DNA of 64,000 nt from Candidatus Planktophila sp. (GTDB lineage Bacteria; Actinomycetota; Actinomycetes; Nanopelagicales; Nanopelagicaceae), in contig JAUSFN010000026.1 in NCBI GenBank assembly GCA_030649935.1, positions 124,001 to 188,000 on the forward strand, written 5' to 3'. Position 1 is the first letter of the stretch, and each line of letters opens with the position of its first letter. Below the pieces are notes generated by a model. That model did not search any database and was not told the origin of the DNA. It saw only the letters and a list, made by a program, of their open reading frames with translations. Shown in pieces: positions 43,808 through 53,164 of this stretch. Made by a program: the position numbers and the translations under genes.

Positions 43808-46090
43808 ATGCGTGCTTCAAGCACCGTATCACTCGTACAAGTAACTGGATCAAACCTCAACCTCGTCTATGTGGTCCTTGCGATTTCACTCGGGGCGTTA
43901 GGTATTGCCTACGCATTACGCGCGCAGGTTTTGGCCGCCTCTGATGGCACTGCCAAGATGCGTGAAATCGCAGAGGCGGTTCAAGAGGGAGCTGCCGCTT
44001 TCTTATCACGCCAGTTCCGCACTCTTTCTTACTTTGTAGCAATCGTCTTCGTACTTCTATTTGCCCTTCCCGGTGATGCCGAAATTCGTATCGGTCGATC
44101 AGTATTCTTCTTAGTCGGTGCGGCGTTTTCTGCTCTCGTTGGTTACAACGGCATGTGGCTTGCAGTTCGCGCGAATGTACGCGTTGCAGATGCAGCACGT
44201 CATCAAGATGGTCAGAAGGCCGTTCAAATCGCTTTCCGTACCGGCGGAGTTGTTGGTATGACCACGGTGGGTCTTGGCTTAATCGGTGCATCCCTTGTTG
44301 TCATTATCTACCGCGAAAATGCACCATCGGTTCTTGAGGGCTTCGGCTTTGGCGCAGCGATGCTCGCGATGTTTATGCGCGTCGGCGGCGGAATCTTTAC
44401 TAAGGCAGCAGATGTTGGGGCGGACCTAGTTGGTAAAGTTGAAAAAAATATTCCAGAGGATGACCCTCGCAACGCTGCGACTATCGCCGACAATGTTGGA
44501 GATAACGTCGGAGACTGCGCTGGAATGGCCGCAGATTTGTTCGAGTCATATGCAGTAACTCTCGTTGCCGCACTGATTCTCGGTAAAGCCGCTTTCGGTG
44601 ATGCCGGACTTATCTATCCATTAATCGTTCCAGCGATCGGAACCGTCACTGCGGTAATCGGAATCTTTTTAACAAAACTTCGCAGCACAGATAAATCAGC
44701 GATGAGCGCAATAAACCGTTCATTCTTTATTTCAGCCATCATTAGCGCAGGCTTAACCGCGCTCGCAACATTTACCTACCTACCATCTGATTTCAAACTA
44801 CTCACAGGTTTAACGCCAGAGGCAGTAACCGCGGCTGGTAATACAAATCCTCGAGTACTAGCAATCGGTGCGGTATTAATCGGTATCGCACTTGCTGCCG
44901 CAATTCAGGTACTTACTGGTTACTTCACAGAGACAGGTAAGCGTCCAGTAAATGACGTTGCCGCATCCTCCGAAACCGGCGCTGCAACCGTGATTTTGGC
45001 TGGTATTTCAGTCGGTTTTGAATCAGCTGTTTACAGTGCAATCTTAATTGCATCTGCAGTATTCGGTGCCTTCTTGCTTGGCGGTGGAAGTATTGTTCTC
45101 TCACTTCTTGCAATCGCACTCGCTGGTACAGGTTTATTAACAACTGTCGGCGTAATCGTGGCTATGGATACGTTCGGTCCGATCTCAGATAACGCGCAAG
45201 GTATCGCTGAAATGTCTGGCGATGTCGAGGGCGAAGGTTCAAAGATTCTTACCAGTCTTGACGCTGTTGGTAACACAACTAAGGCGATTACTAAGGGAAT
45301 TGCAATCGCAACTGCAGTTCTTGCCGCCACAGCTCTCTTCGGTGCATTCACCGATGCAATCAAGCAAGCTGTTATCGATGCTGGACAAAAGACTGCCGAC
45401 CTTGCACTTCAATACCAAGGAGTTCTCGATGTTGCTAACCCACGCAACTTAGTTGGTTTAATTATCGGAGCGGCAGTCGTCTTCTTGTTCTCAGGTCTTG
45501 CAGTTAATGCAGTATCTCGAGCAGCCGGCGCGGTTGTTGTTGAAGTTCGTAAACAGTTCATTGAGCATCCTGGAATCATGAAGGGTACGGAAAAGCCAGA
45601 CTACGGTCGTGTTGTTGATATCTGTACTCGCGACTCACTGCGTGAATTAGCAACTCCAGGTCTGCTTGCAGTCATGGCACCTATCGCAGTTGGCTTCGGT
45701 CTTGGCGTTGGCGCACTTGGTGCTTACCTCGCCGGTGCAATCGGTACGGGAACTCTGATGGCAGTCTTTCTCTCTAACTCAGGCGGTGCTTGGGATAACG
45801 CGAAGAAGATGGTTGAAGATGGACATCACGGAGGAAAGAACTCTGATGCTCATGCTGCAACAATCATTGGCGATACTGTTGGAGATCCTTTCAAGGACAC
45901 TGCAGGCCCAGCGATTAACCCACTGATTAAGGTAATGAACTTAGTTGGACTTCTTATTACTCCCGCGATCGTCTCTCTAGCCCTCGGCGGAAGCACAACC
46001 ATCAGCACGTTGATCGGTATCGGGGCAACCCTCGTCATCATCGCCGCTTTGATTCGCAACCGTCGCCAAGCAACTGCGATTTTCGCATAA
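43808..46090 (+). CDS. hppA: Membrane proton-pumping pyrophosphatase, K+-independent type
   Basis: Integral membrane H+-PPase of 760 residues with about 16 transmembrane helices that hydrolyses PPi and exports protons. The substrate-site motifs are present: GGGIFTKAADVGADLVGKVE, DPRNAATIADNVGDNVGDCA and AHAATIIGDTVGDPFKDTAG. The position that decides potassium dependence reads GNTTKAITKG, with Lys (near residue 492) where K+-dependent enzymes have Ala, so this is the K+-independent proton pump. GGAGGAG precedes the ATG. It would conserve energy from PPi released in biosynthesis. Confidence 0.97.
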   Translation: MRASSTVSLVQVTGSNLNLVYVVLAISLGALGIAYALRAQVLAASDGTAKMREIAEAVQEGAAAFLSRQFRTLSYFVAIVFVLLFALPGDAEIRIGRSVFFLVGAAFSALVGYNGMWLAVRANVRVADAARHQDGQKAVQIAFRTGGVVGMTTVGLGLIGASLVVIIYRENAPSVLEGFGFGAAMLAMFMRVGGGIFTKAADVGADLVGKVEKNIPEDDPRNAATIADNVGDNVGDCAGMAADLFESYAVTLVAALILGKAAFGDAGLIYPLIVPAIGTVTAVIGIFLTKLRSTDKSAMSAINRSFFISAIISAGLTALATFTYLPSDFKLLTGLTPEAVTAAGNTNPRVLAIGAVLIGIALAAAIQVLTGYFTETGKRPVNDVAASSETGAATVILAGISVGFESAVYSAILIASAVFGAFLLGGGSIVLSLLAIALAGTGLLTTVGVIVAMDTFGPISDNAQGIAEMSGDVEGEGSKILTSLDAVGNTTKAITKGIAIATAVLAATALFGAFTDAIKQAVIDAGQKTADLALQYQGVLDVANPRNLVGLIIGAAVVFLFSGLAVNAVSRAAGAVVVEVRKQFIEHPGIMKGTEKPDYGRVVDICTRDSLRELATPGLLAVMAPIAVGFGLGVGALGAYLAGAIGTGTLMAVFLSNSGGAWDNAKKMVEDGHHGGKNSDAHAATIIGDTVGDPFKDTAGPAINPLIKVMNLVGLLITPAIVSLALGGSTTISTLIGIGATLVIIAALIRNRRQATAIFA

Positions 46091-46120
46091 CGTACTACCC
46101 ACTTTCCCACATAGGACTAC

Positions 46121-48895
46121 ATGGCAAAAGTAAAGACTGACCTGATTAAGTTGGTGATTGTCGAATCACCGGCAAAGGCCAGGAAGATTGGCGCCTACCT
46201 CGGCGACGGATATGTCGTCGAGGCTAGCGTCGGTCACATCCGTGATCTCCCTCAGCGTGCTGCCGATATTCCAAAAGAGTATAAAAAGATTGCATGGGCT
46301 AAAGAGGGCGTCGATATCGAAAACGATTTCGCTCCCCTATATGTCATTAACCCCGATAAGCGTGCAAAGGTCGCTGAGTTAAAAGAGCTCATGAAAAGCG
46401 CAGAAGAGTTAATTCTGGCAACGGATGAAGATCGCGAAGGCGAAGCCATCGCCTGGCACTTAGTGGAGGTTCTGCAACCCAAAGTGCCGATAAAGCGCAT
46501 GGTCTTTAACGAGATCACTAAAGAGGCGATTCAATCGGCCGTTGAAAATACACGGGATTTGGATTATCACTTAATCGATGCGCAAGAGACTCGCCGCGTA
46601 CTGGATCGTTTATTTGGATATCGACTTTCGCCAGTGTTGTGGAAAAAAGTTATGCCGCGAATTTCAGCTGGGCGTGTGCAATCCGTTGCAACGCGTTTAA
46701 TCGTTGAAAAAGAGCGCGAACGTATGGCCTTCATCTCATCAGGTTGGTGGGATTTAGCGGCCATCACAGCGCTCGGTTTTAACGCACGTTTATTAGAAGT
46801 TGACGGGAAAAAAGTTGCAGCAACAAGTGACTTTGGCGCCGACGGTGCAGTGAAGGAAAAATCCCTAGCCAACATTTTATTACTCGATGAAACCGGGGCT
46901 AAGCAGTTAGTTGATTCACTTAAATCCTCATCGCTCATTGTTAAGTCGATGGAAGAAAGTCCACGCACTGAGCGCCCTAAGCCACCATTTACAACATCTA
47001 CCATGCAACAAGATGCAGGCAGCCGTCTTGGTTGGGGTGCGCAGATTACAATGCGCATCGCTCAGCGCTTATATGAAAACGGTTACATCACATACATGCG
47101 TACCGATAGCGTTAACTTATCTGCTCAAGCTATCGATGCGGCACGCAAAGCTGCAAAAGCACTTTATGGCGCGGATCATGTTGCAGATAGCCCACGCGTC
47201 TACCTTGGGAAAACTAAAAACGCACAAGAGGCACACGAAGCTATCCGCCCAGCGGGAGAAACATTTAAAACCCCTGGTGAGTTAGCTTCAGAACTATCAC
47301 GCGATGAGTTCGCACTCTATGACTTAATCTGGAAACGCACCGTTGCATCGCAGATGGCAGATGCGAAGAAACTTCAGATGCGTGTTGATTTTGATGCACA
47401 AACTAATGATGGCAAAGCAACTATCTTTCGCGCTAATGGATCGGTGATTACATTTGCCGGCTTCTTAGCTGCCTATGATGAAATCAACACTGAAGAAAAT
47501 AAAGAGGAAGAGAGCGAAGATAAACGCCTACCTGCGATGGCGCTTGGCCAATCCGTTAAAGTCAATGAATACACATGCGAAGGCCATGAAACTAAGCCCC
47601 CAGCTCGCTACACCGAACCAACCTTGGTTAAGAAGTTAGAAGAGCTCGGTATTGGCCGCCCATCGACTTTTGCATCGATTATTCAAACGATTCAAGATCG
47701 TGGCTATGTCTATAAGCGAGGCCGCGCATTGGTGCCAACGTTCCTAGCTTTTTCAGTCACCGGTCTGCTTGAAACGCACTTCACAAAACTAGTTGATTAC
47801 GAGTTCACGGCCAGCATGGAAGAGGATCTCGACAAGATCGCTTCCGGTGAAGCAGGACGCGTTGATTGGCTGCGGGATTTCTTTTATGGTGTCGATGGTC
47901 AACCAGGGCTAAATGAATTATCTGCAGACCTTGGTGTTATCGATGCTCGCGCAACTAACACAATGAACTTATCTGACACGATTGAAATTCGCGTGGGTCG
48001 CTACGGTGCATATTTGCAGCAGAACTTACCCAATGAAGAGCGTAAGTTAGCAAATATCCCCGAGTCGTTAGCACCCGATGAATTAACACTTGCAAAGGCG
48101 ATTGAGTTATTAGAGGCACCATCGGGTGAACGCGATCTAGGAATAGATCCTGCAACGGGATTTCCAGTTATTGCAAAGAGTGGACGCTTTGGCCCCTATA
48201 TCACTGAAGTTATACCCGATGTTGAACCAGAGTTTACTGCTTCAGGAAAAAAGAAGCGAAAGAAAACCGATGCACCTAAAGCTAAGACTGCATCGCTTCT
48301 TTCGACGATGACGCTTGACACCGTCACATACGAAGATGCGTTGCAACTTCTCTCACTTCCGCGAACTCTAGGAACAAATTCAGCCGGCGATGAGATTACC
48401 GTCCAAAACGGACGTTACGGGCCGTACTTAAAGGCTGGCATTGATAGCCGCACGCTGACATCTGAAGATCAATTATTTTCATTGACTCTTGATGAAGCGC
48501 TAGAGATTTATTCAAGACCTAAAGAGCGACGCCGCGGGGTTGCAAAACCTCCAGTTAAAGAGCTGGGCGTGGATCCAGTAAGTGCAAAACCATTGATTAT
48601 TAAAGATGGACGATTCGGAATGTATGTCACCGACGGCGAAACAAATGCAACGCTTCGCCGAGGCGATACGGCAGAGGGCATGACACTTGAGCGTGGATTA
48701 GAGCTCCTTGCAGGCCGCAGAGCTTGGGAGGCCGAGAACGGCCCATCACCAAAGAAGAACCGCAAGAAAGCCGCAGCGAAGCCAAAGAAGGGTGAGACCG
48801 CGCCAACACTTACCAAGAACGTAGTAAAGAAAGCTGGCGCTAAAAAGGCGGCGAAAAAGGCGGCCACCGGCAAAGCCAAGAAGAAAGAAGAATAA
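46121..48895 (+). CDS. topA: DNA topoisomerase I (type IA)
   Basis: Topoisomerase of 924 residues that relaxes negative supercoils. The Toprim domain has LVIVESPAKARKIGAYLGDG and DEDREGEAIAWHL; the active-site Tyr is in GYITYMRTDSVNLS (near residue 325). The C-terminal region contains several repeats of the topo-C type (FPVIAKSGRFGPYITEV, ITVQNGRYGPYLKAG, PLIIKDGRFGMYVTDG) in place of Cys zinc fingers, as in actinobacteria, and a Lys/Ala-rich tail of about 50 residues. It ends exactly where the convergent PIN-toxin gene ends (adjacent stop codons). Confidence 0.98.
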   Translation: MAKVKTDLIKLVIVESPAKARKIGAYLGDGYVVEASVGHIRDLPQRAADIPKEYKKIAWAKEGVDIENDFAPLYVINPDKRAKVAELKELMKSAEELILATDEDREGEAIAWHLVEVLQPKVPIKRMVFNEITKEAIQSAVENTRDLDYHLIDAQETRRVLDRLFGYRLSPVLWKKVMPRISAGRVQSVATRLIVEKERERMAFISSGWWDLAAITALGFNARLLEVDGKKVAATSDFGADGAVKEKSLANILLLDETGAKQLVDSLKSSSLIVKSMEESPRTERPKPPFTTSTMQQDAGSRLGWGAQITMRIAQRLYENGYITYMRTDSVNLSAQAIDAARKAAKALYGADHVADSPRVYLGKTKNAQEAHEAIRPAGETFKTPGELASELSRDEFALYDLIWKRTVASQMADAKKLQMRVDFDAQTNDGKATIFRANGSVITFAGFLAAYDEINTEENKEEESEDKRLPAMALGQSVKVNEYTCEGHETKPPARYTEPTLVKKLEELGIGRPSTFASIIQTIQDRGYVYKRGRALVPTFLAFSVTGLLETHFTKLVDYEFTASMEEDLDKIASGEAGRVDWLRDFFYGVDGQPGLNELSADLGVIDARATNTMNLSDTIEIRVGRYGAYLQQNLPNEERKLANIPESLAPDELTLAKAIELLEAPSGERDLGIDPATGFPVIAKSGRFGPYITEVIPDVEPEFTASGKKKRKKTDAPKAKTASLLSTMTLDTVTYEDALQLLSLPRTLGTNSAGDEITVQNGRYGPYLKAGIDSRTLTSEDQLFSLTLDEALEIYSRPKERRRGVAKPPVKELGVDPVSAKPLIIKDGRFGMYVTDGETNATLRRGDTAEGMTLERGLELLAGRRAWEAENGPSPKKNRKKAAAKPKKGETAPTLTKNVVKKAGAKKAAKKAATGKAKKKEE

Positions 48896-49288
48896 TTACT
48901 TCATACCAGGGGATTCAACTTTAATCCCAAGCAATTTAGCATTAGCAATCATCTGTTTGTCATAGGTGATAAGCCCCTCGATACTTCCCTCCAAGCTCAT
49001 TACCGTTGCAATGTGGATTGCATCTAAAGTGCGCAAAGTGATCTCTGATGAAAAATTTTCAGCCGCCATCAGAATTGGATCGCTTATTGGTAGAAAGTTG
49101 ATCTTTTCTAACTCAAGATTTACTTCTGCTGTTTTTGTGAGTGCCATCCGAACCACAGTTCTTCGCACTTCAATCTTTGAAAGCCTAGAGGAAGTCGATT
49201 GCGAATTAAGAAGTCGCAACAGTTCTGGTCTCTCTTGTTCGTCAAATATAGTTTTAAGGATTGCCGAGCTATCTAGATACCAACTCAA
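48896..49288 (-). CDS. PIN-domain toxin (VapC-like)
   Basis: PIN-domain RNase-like protein of 130 residues. The first acidic residue is in YLDSSAILK (Asp6), further acidic residues in LSKIEVRRT (Glu), LRTLDAIHIATVM (Asp) and ITYDKQMIANAKLLGI (Asp), the usual Mg-binding quartet. It likely cleaves an RNA target when free. Its start overlaps the antitoxin stop by 4 bp. Its stop is directly adjacent to the topA stop on the other strand. Confidence 0.88.
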   Translation of the reverse strand: MSWYLDSSAILKTIFDEQERPELLRLLNSQSTSSRLSKIEVRRTVVRMALTKTAEVNLELEKINFLPISDPILMAAENFSSEITLRTLDAIHIATVMSLEGSIEGLITYDKQMIANAKLLGIKVESPGMK

Positions 49289-49674
49289 TAGCGTTCCTCT
49301 GCTCGTATTTCCATTAGAACCTCGGTTGACGTCTTATCTCCTTTAATTTTTATTGGATTCTTCGTTGGCTGCCAATTAGGATTCTTTGCAGGGATAATCA
49401 AACCAGCCTCGATGTACTCTTCGTACAGGGATTTTTTAATTGGCACCAATCGGGCCACTGGGACTCCGTGTTCAGTTATCTCAACAACTGCTCCATTTTT
49501 AACCTGATTTAAAATTTGCGAAGCAGATTGACGTAATTCGCGCACACCACATGATGTGCGTAACGGATTTAGCGAAATGTTCTTGGACGCGACTTTTTTC
49601 TTTGCTACCGTTTTTTTAACAGGGGCCGATTTCTTTGTTTCCGCCTTTTGAGTTTTATGTGCCGGTGTCGTCAT
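49285..49674 (-). CDS. Phd/YefM-type antitoxin with Lys-rich N-terminal extension
   Basis: Antitoxin of 129 residues. The Phd/YefM DNA-binding core is RTSCGVRELRQSASQILNQV with KNGAVVEITEHGVPVARLVP (residues 38-78); a toxin-binding tail follows. The first 37 residues are an unusual Lys/Ala/Thr-rich extension (KKSAPVKKTVAKKKVASK) not found in ordinary Phd proteins and similar to the tails of neighbouring TopA and the MFS-Tmk protein. A perfect inverted repeat upstream is its likely operator; TACATT 5 nt before the ATG suggests a leaderless transcript starting at this Met, so the extension appears real. Confidence 0.85.
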   Translation of the reverse strand: MTTPAHKTQKAETKKSAPVKKTVAKKKVASKNISLNPLRTSCGVRELRQSASQILNQVKNGAVVEITEHGVPVARLVPIKKSLYEEYIEAGLIIPAKNPNWQPTKNPIKIKGDKTSTEVLMEIRAEERY

Positions 49675-49681
49675 GGCTCAA

Positions 49682-49709
49682 TGTAGCACAAAGCCACTAA
49701 TGTGCTACA
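49682..49709. promoter_or_regulatory. Perfect palindromic operator of the PIN/Phd module
   Basis: TGTAGCACA (49682-49690), 10-nt spacer, TGTGCTACA (49701-49709), ending 8 bp before the antitoxin ATG and overlapping the TACATT -10-like box. Typical of an autoregulated Phd-type antitoxin promoter. Confidence 0.75.
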
Positions 49710-49784
49710 CCCAATAAACCTCTTTAAATAAGAGGGTTTGAACCACTATAGGTCTCATCAGTACGCCCCGATAGACTTCACGCC

Positions 49785-51986
49785 ATGTCTAGAACTCTGC
49801 CAAACCCTGCCGCACCGGCGCAGGATGAAACACGCGGAGTTCTAGCGATTAGGCCTTTTCGAAAACTCTGGAACTCGATGGTCTTCTCATCGCTTGGTGA
49901 TTGGCTAGGTTTACTCGCAACTACGGCGTTAGCCCAACAACTTTCGGGCGGAGATTACACAACAGCAAACTTTGCGATTGCCGGTGTATTTATTGCACGA
50001 TTGTTACCGGCTGTTTTCTTAGGTCCGATCGCAGGAGTAATCGCCGATCGCTTTGATCGTCGTAAATTAATGGTCGCGTGTGATGTTTTACGAACTGTGC
50101 TTTATATTTCTATTCCAATCGCACACAATTATTTTTGGTTATACACGGCAACTATTTTAGTGGAGTGCGTAACGCTCTTTTGGTCGCCGGCTAAAGAGGC
50201 ATCTGTACCAAATCTTGTTCCGCGTGAAAAATTAGAGTCGGCTAATCAAGTCTCTTTGCTTGCCGCATATGGCACTGCGCCAATTGCCGCAGCTCTATTT
50301 ACTTTACTCTCGCTCTTTACATCGGCCTTTGTCGCAATCATTCCGGGTTTTAGTGCAACTGCGGTTGATGTTGCACTGTATGTAAATGCAGCTAGCTTCG
50401 CTTTCGCCGCATTTACAATTTTCAACTTACATGAAATCCCAAAGGGTGCTGCAGCAAAACATGCCACCGAAACCGGAATTCTTAAATCCTTACTTGAAGG
50501 CTGGAAGGCCGTTAGTTCATCTAAAATTATTCGTGGCTTAGTCGTTGGAATGGTTGGCGCATTTATCGCTGCCGGCGCGGTTATCGGTTTAGCCCGAACT
50601 TTTGTTGGCGATTTAGGTGGCGGAGAAGCCGCCTATGGCGTACTTTTTGGCGCCGTATTTACCGGTTTAGCTGGCGGTATTGCATTTGGTCCTAAGGTTT
50701 TTGCACAGTTTTCTCGGAGACGATTATTTGGCGCATCATTAACAATCGCTGGTCTTTTTCTCGTTGTACTCGCGGCTATCCCTAACCTAGTTCTAGCCGT
50801 ATTTACCGTTATTACATTAGGCGCTTTTAGTGGAATCTCGTGGGTCACCGGCTTCACGATGTTAGGGATGGAGGTCGCTGACGATGTTCGCGGACGGACT
50901 TTTGCCTTCGTACAAAGTCTGATCCGCGTGGTTTTAGTAGGCGTTTTAGCTATTGCCCCCTTGATCGCCGCGGCAGTTGGCCAAAACACATTTAGATTTC
51001 AAAACACACAGGTGAGTTATAACGGAGCTTCGGTAACAATTCTCCTTGCCGGTCTTATCGCTTCGTTAATCGGTATGGCCTCATATCACCAAATGAAAGA
51101 TCGCCCAAATATCTCTCTCTGGTCAGATATTTCAAATGCACTTAAAGGTGAACTTGGCAGTATTACCGGCGAACCAACAAAGGGAATTTTCATCGCCTTT
51201 GAAGGCGGTGAAGGTATTGGGAAATCAACGCAAGCAAAGTTATTAAAAGCCTGGTTAGAACAAGAGGGCGAAACCGTCGTTTTATCCCGCGAACCAGGTG
51301 GCAGCGATTTAGGAATCGAGATTCGAAAAATTTTGCTCTCACACTCAACTGGCGATATCAGTCCCAGGGCTGAGGCTTTGTTATATGCCGCCGATCGCGC
51401 AAACCATGTTTTTAAGGTTATACGCCCAGCCCTTGCCGCAGGCGATGTTGTTATCAGTGATCGATACTTTGATTCATCGATTGCATATCAAGGTGCGGGC
51501 CGAATTTTAGAGCCAGGAGAAGTCGCTCGAATTTCGCGCTGGGCAACCGAGTCTCTATTCCCAACGCTTACAATAATCATCGACCTACCAGCAGACATCG
51601 GCCTGGCACGTTTACACAGCAAAGATCGTTTGGAATCACAACCCTTAGATTTTCACGAACGTGTTCGACAAGAGTTCATACAACTCTCACTCTTAGATCC
51701 AGAACGCTATTTCATTGTCGATGGCAATCAATCGATTGACGAAATACATACTGCAATTATCTCTCGTGTCAGTGAGATCCCCGCACTTAAGCGCAACGCC
51801 CGCGAAGATAAAGGCGCACTATTGCTGCGTCCGATTCGTGCGGTTAATAAAGCGGTTCGCACTACAGCTCAAAGGACTTCAGCTAGTGCAACGAAGGCCG
51901 TTAAGAGCAGTACTCAAGCGGTAAGAAAATCTGCCACAAAGGCGGGCAAAAAGCCTGCAGCGAAAAAGGCGGCCACCAAGAAGTGA
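49785..51986 (+). CDS. tmk: MFS domain-thymidylate kinase fusion
   Basis: Two-domain protein of 733 residues. Residues 20-450 form a 12-helix MFS transporter-like domain (IAGVIADRFDRRKLMVACDV is the loop 2-3 signature). Residues 466-680 are a thymidylate kinase with P-loop FEGGEGIGKST, VLSREPGGSDLGIEIR, ISDRYFDSSIAYQGAGR and a LID-like RLHSKDRLESQ. The C-terminal 50 residues are Lys/Ala-rich. Such fusions occur in several actinobacteria; the kinase makes dTDP and the membrane part may be a nucleoside/drug transporter or only an anchor. TAGACT (49772-49777) is 7 nt before the ATG. holB overlaps by 4 bp. Confidence 0.93.
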   Translation: MSRTLPNPAAPAQDETRGVLAIRPFRKLWNSMVFSSLGDWLGLLATTALAQQLSGGDYTTANFAIAGVFIARLLPAVFLGPIAGVIADRFDRRKLMVACDVLRTVLYISIPIAHNYFWLYTATILVECVTLFWSPAKEASVPNLVPREKLESANQVSLLAAYGTAPIAAALFTLLSLFTSAFVAIIPGFSATAVDVALYVNAASFAFAAFTIFNLHEIPKGAAAKHATETGILKSLLEGWKAVSSSKIIRGLVVGMVGAFIAAGAVIGLARTFVGDLGGGEAAYGVLFGAVFTGLAGGIAFGPKVFAQFSRRRLFGASLTIAGLFLVVLAAIPNLVLAVFTVITLGAFSGISWVTGFTMLGMEVADDVRGRTFAFVQSLIRVVLVGVLAIAPLIAAAVGQNTFRFQNTQVSYNGASVTILLAGLIASLIGMASYHQMKDRPNISLWSDISNALKGELGSITGEPTKGIFIAFEGGEGIGKSTQAKLLKAWLEQEGETVVLSREPGGSDLGIEIRKILLSHSTGDISPRAEALLYAADRANHVFKVIRPALAAGDVVISDRYFDSSIAYQGAGRILEPGEVARISRWATESLFPTLTIIIDLPADIGLARLHSKDRLESQPLDFHERVRQEFIQLSLLDPERYFIVDGNQSIDEIHTAIISRVSEIPALKRNAREDKGALLLRPIRAVNKAVRTTAQRTSASATKAVKSSTQAVRKSATKAGKKPAAKKAATKK

Positions 51987-53164
51987 GTTCAATAACGAAC
52001 GTGTATGAGAATTTAGTTGGACAAGCTCATGTTGTTGAGATTTTACAAAAGGCAGTAGCATCAACACGGAGCGGTGATAGCGAAGCTGAAGCGGGAATGA
52101 ATAACCAGATGGTCCATGCCTGGCTCTTTACCGGTCCGCCAGGATCTGGGCGATCGACGGCCGCTATAGCTTTTGCCCAAGCACTTGTTTGTCCAAATGG
52201 TGGCTGCGGAGTATGCAACGCCTGTCGCAGCGTCATACATGGCGCACACCCCGATGTTGAGGTGGTGCGTACGGAGGGTTTATCGATCAAGATTGATGAG
52301 GTCCGCGAACTCCTAGCCCGCGTGGCGTGGGCGCCTTCGATTGGTGGCTGGCGAGTAGTTGTGATGGAAGATGCCGATCGACTAACTGAAGCTGCGGCAA
52401 ACGCGCTACTAAAAGCGATTGAGGAGCCTGGCAACCGCACGGTCTGGCTTTTATGTGCACCGACTCTTCACGATGTTTTGCCGACGATTCGCAGCCGCTG
52501 CCGTCACGTGCAGTTAGTTACACCATCGACTGCCGCCGTTGCACGGGTTCTGGAAAACCGCGATGGAATCAGCCCGGCAATGGCTGACTTTGCCGCACGC
52601 GTTAGCCAAGGACATATTGGTCGCGCGAAATATTTAGCTAAGAACGAATCGGTGCGCAACACCCGCACCACGATTATGAAACTTCCACTTACATTAAAGG
52701 GAATCTCATCGGCCTTTGCAGCAGCTCAGACGCTCATTGATCTAGCAACGGAACAGGCACAAACATCAGCCGATGAGCGTAACCAGAGTGAGATTGATGC
52801 TTTATCCCTTGCTTATGGAAAAGGTGCAACTGGTCGCGGTATGGCAAGTGGCGCAAGCAAGGCGATTAAAGATTTAGAGAAAGAGCAAAAAACTCGTAGC
52901 ACACGAATGGTTCGAGATGGCCTTGATGCTGCGCTTCTGGATATTGCGACTTTCTACCGCGATGTCATGATGGTTCAAGCCGGTAGCGTTGATTCATTAA
53001 TAAACAAAGAGCTCGAACATCAGATCACGACATATGCTAAAAACACGAAAGCGCACACGACGATACATAAAATCAATGCGATTATGGAGGCACGCACGAA
53101 CTTGAGTCACAATGCTGCGCCACTCCTAACCATCGAAGCTCTAATGTGTGTCCTTGCGCGTTGA
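51983..53164 (+). CDS. holB: DNA polymerase III subunit delta'
   Basis: Clamp-loader subunit of 393 residues. AAA+ features: LVGQAHVVEILQKAV, P-loop-like TGPPGSGRSTAA, zinc-binding CPNGGCGVCNACRSV, and VVVMEDADRLTEAAANALLK followed by EEPGNRTVWLLCAP. It loads the beta clamp during replication. It begins with a GTG that overlaps the tmk stop (GTGA), and the tmk-holB pairing is widespread. The C-terminal part (after residue 250) is diverged, as is usual. Confidence 0.95.
   Translation: MSSITNVYENLVGQAHVVEILQKAVASTRSGDSEAEAGMNNQMVHAWLFTGPPGSGRSTAAIAFAQALVCPNGGCGVCNACRSVIHGAHPDVEVVRTEGLSIKIDEVRELLARVAWAPSIGGWRVVVMEDADRLTEAAANALLKAIEEPGNRTVWLLCAPTLHDVLPTIRSRCRHVQLVTPSTAAVARVLENRDGISPAMADFAARVSQGHIGRAKYLAKNESVRNTRTTIMKLPLTLKGISSAFAAAQTLIDLATEQAQTSADERNQSEIDALSLAYGKGATGRGMASGASKAIKDLEKEQKTRSTRMVRDGLDAALLDIATFYRDVMMVQAGSVDSLINKELEHQITTYAKNTKAHTTIHKINAIMEARTNLSHNAAPLLTIEALMCVLAR

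Noticed and set aside
43857-44291. Long reading frame antisense to hppA, and similar antisense frames in topA and dnaB
   Set aside because: Translations are Arg/Gln- or Ser-rich without motifs and arise from codon bias of the real genes.
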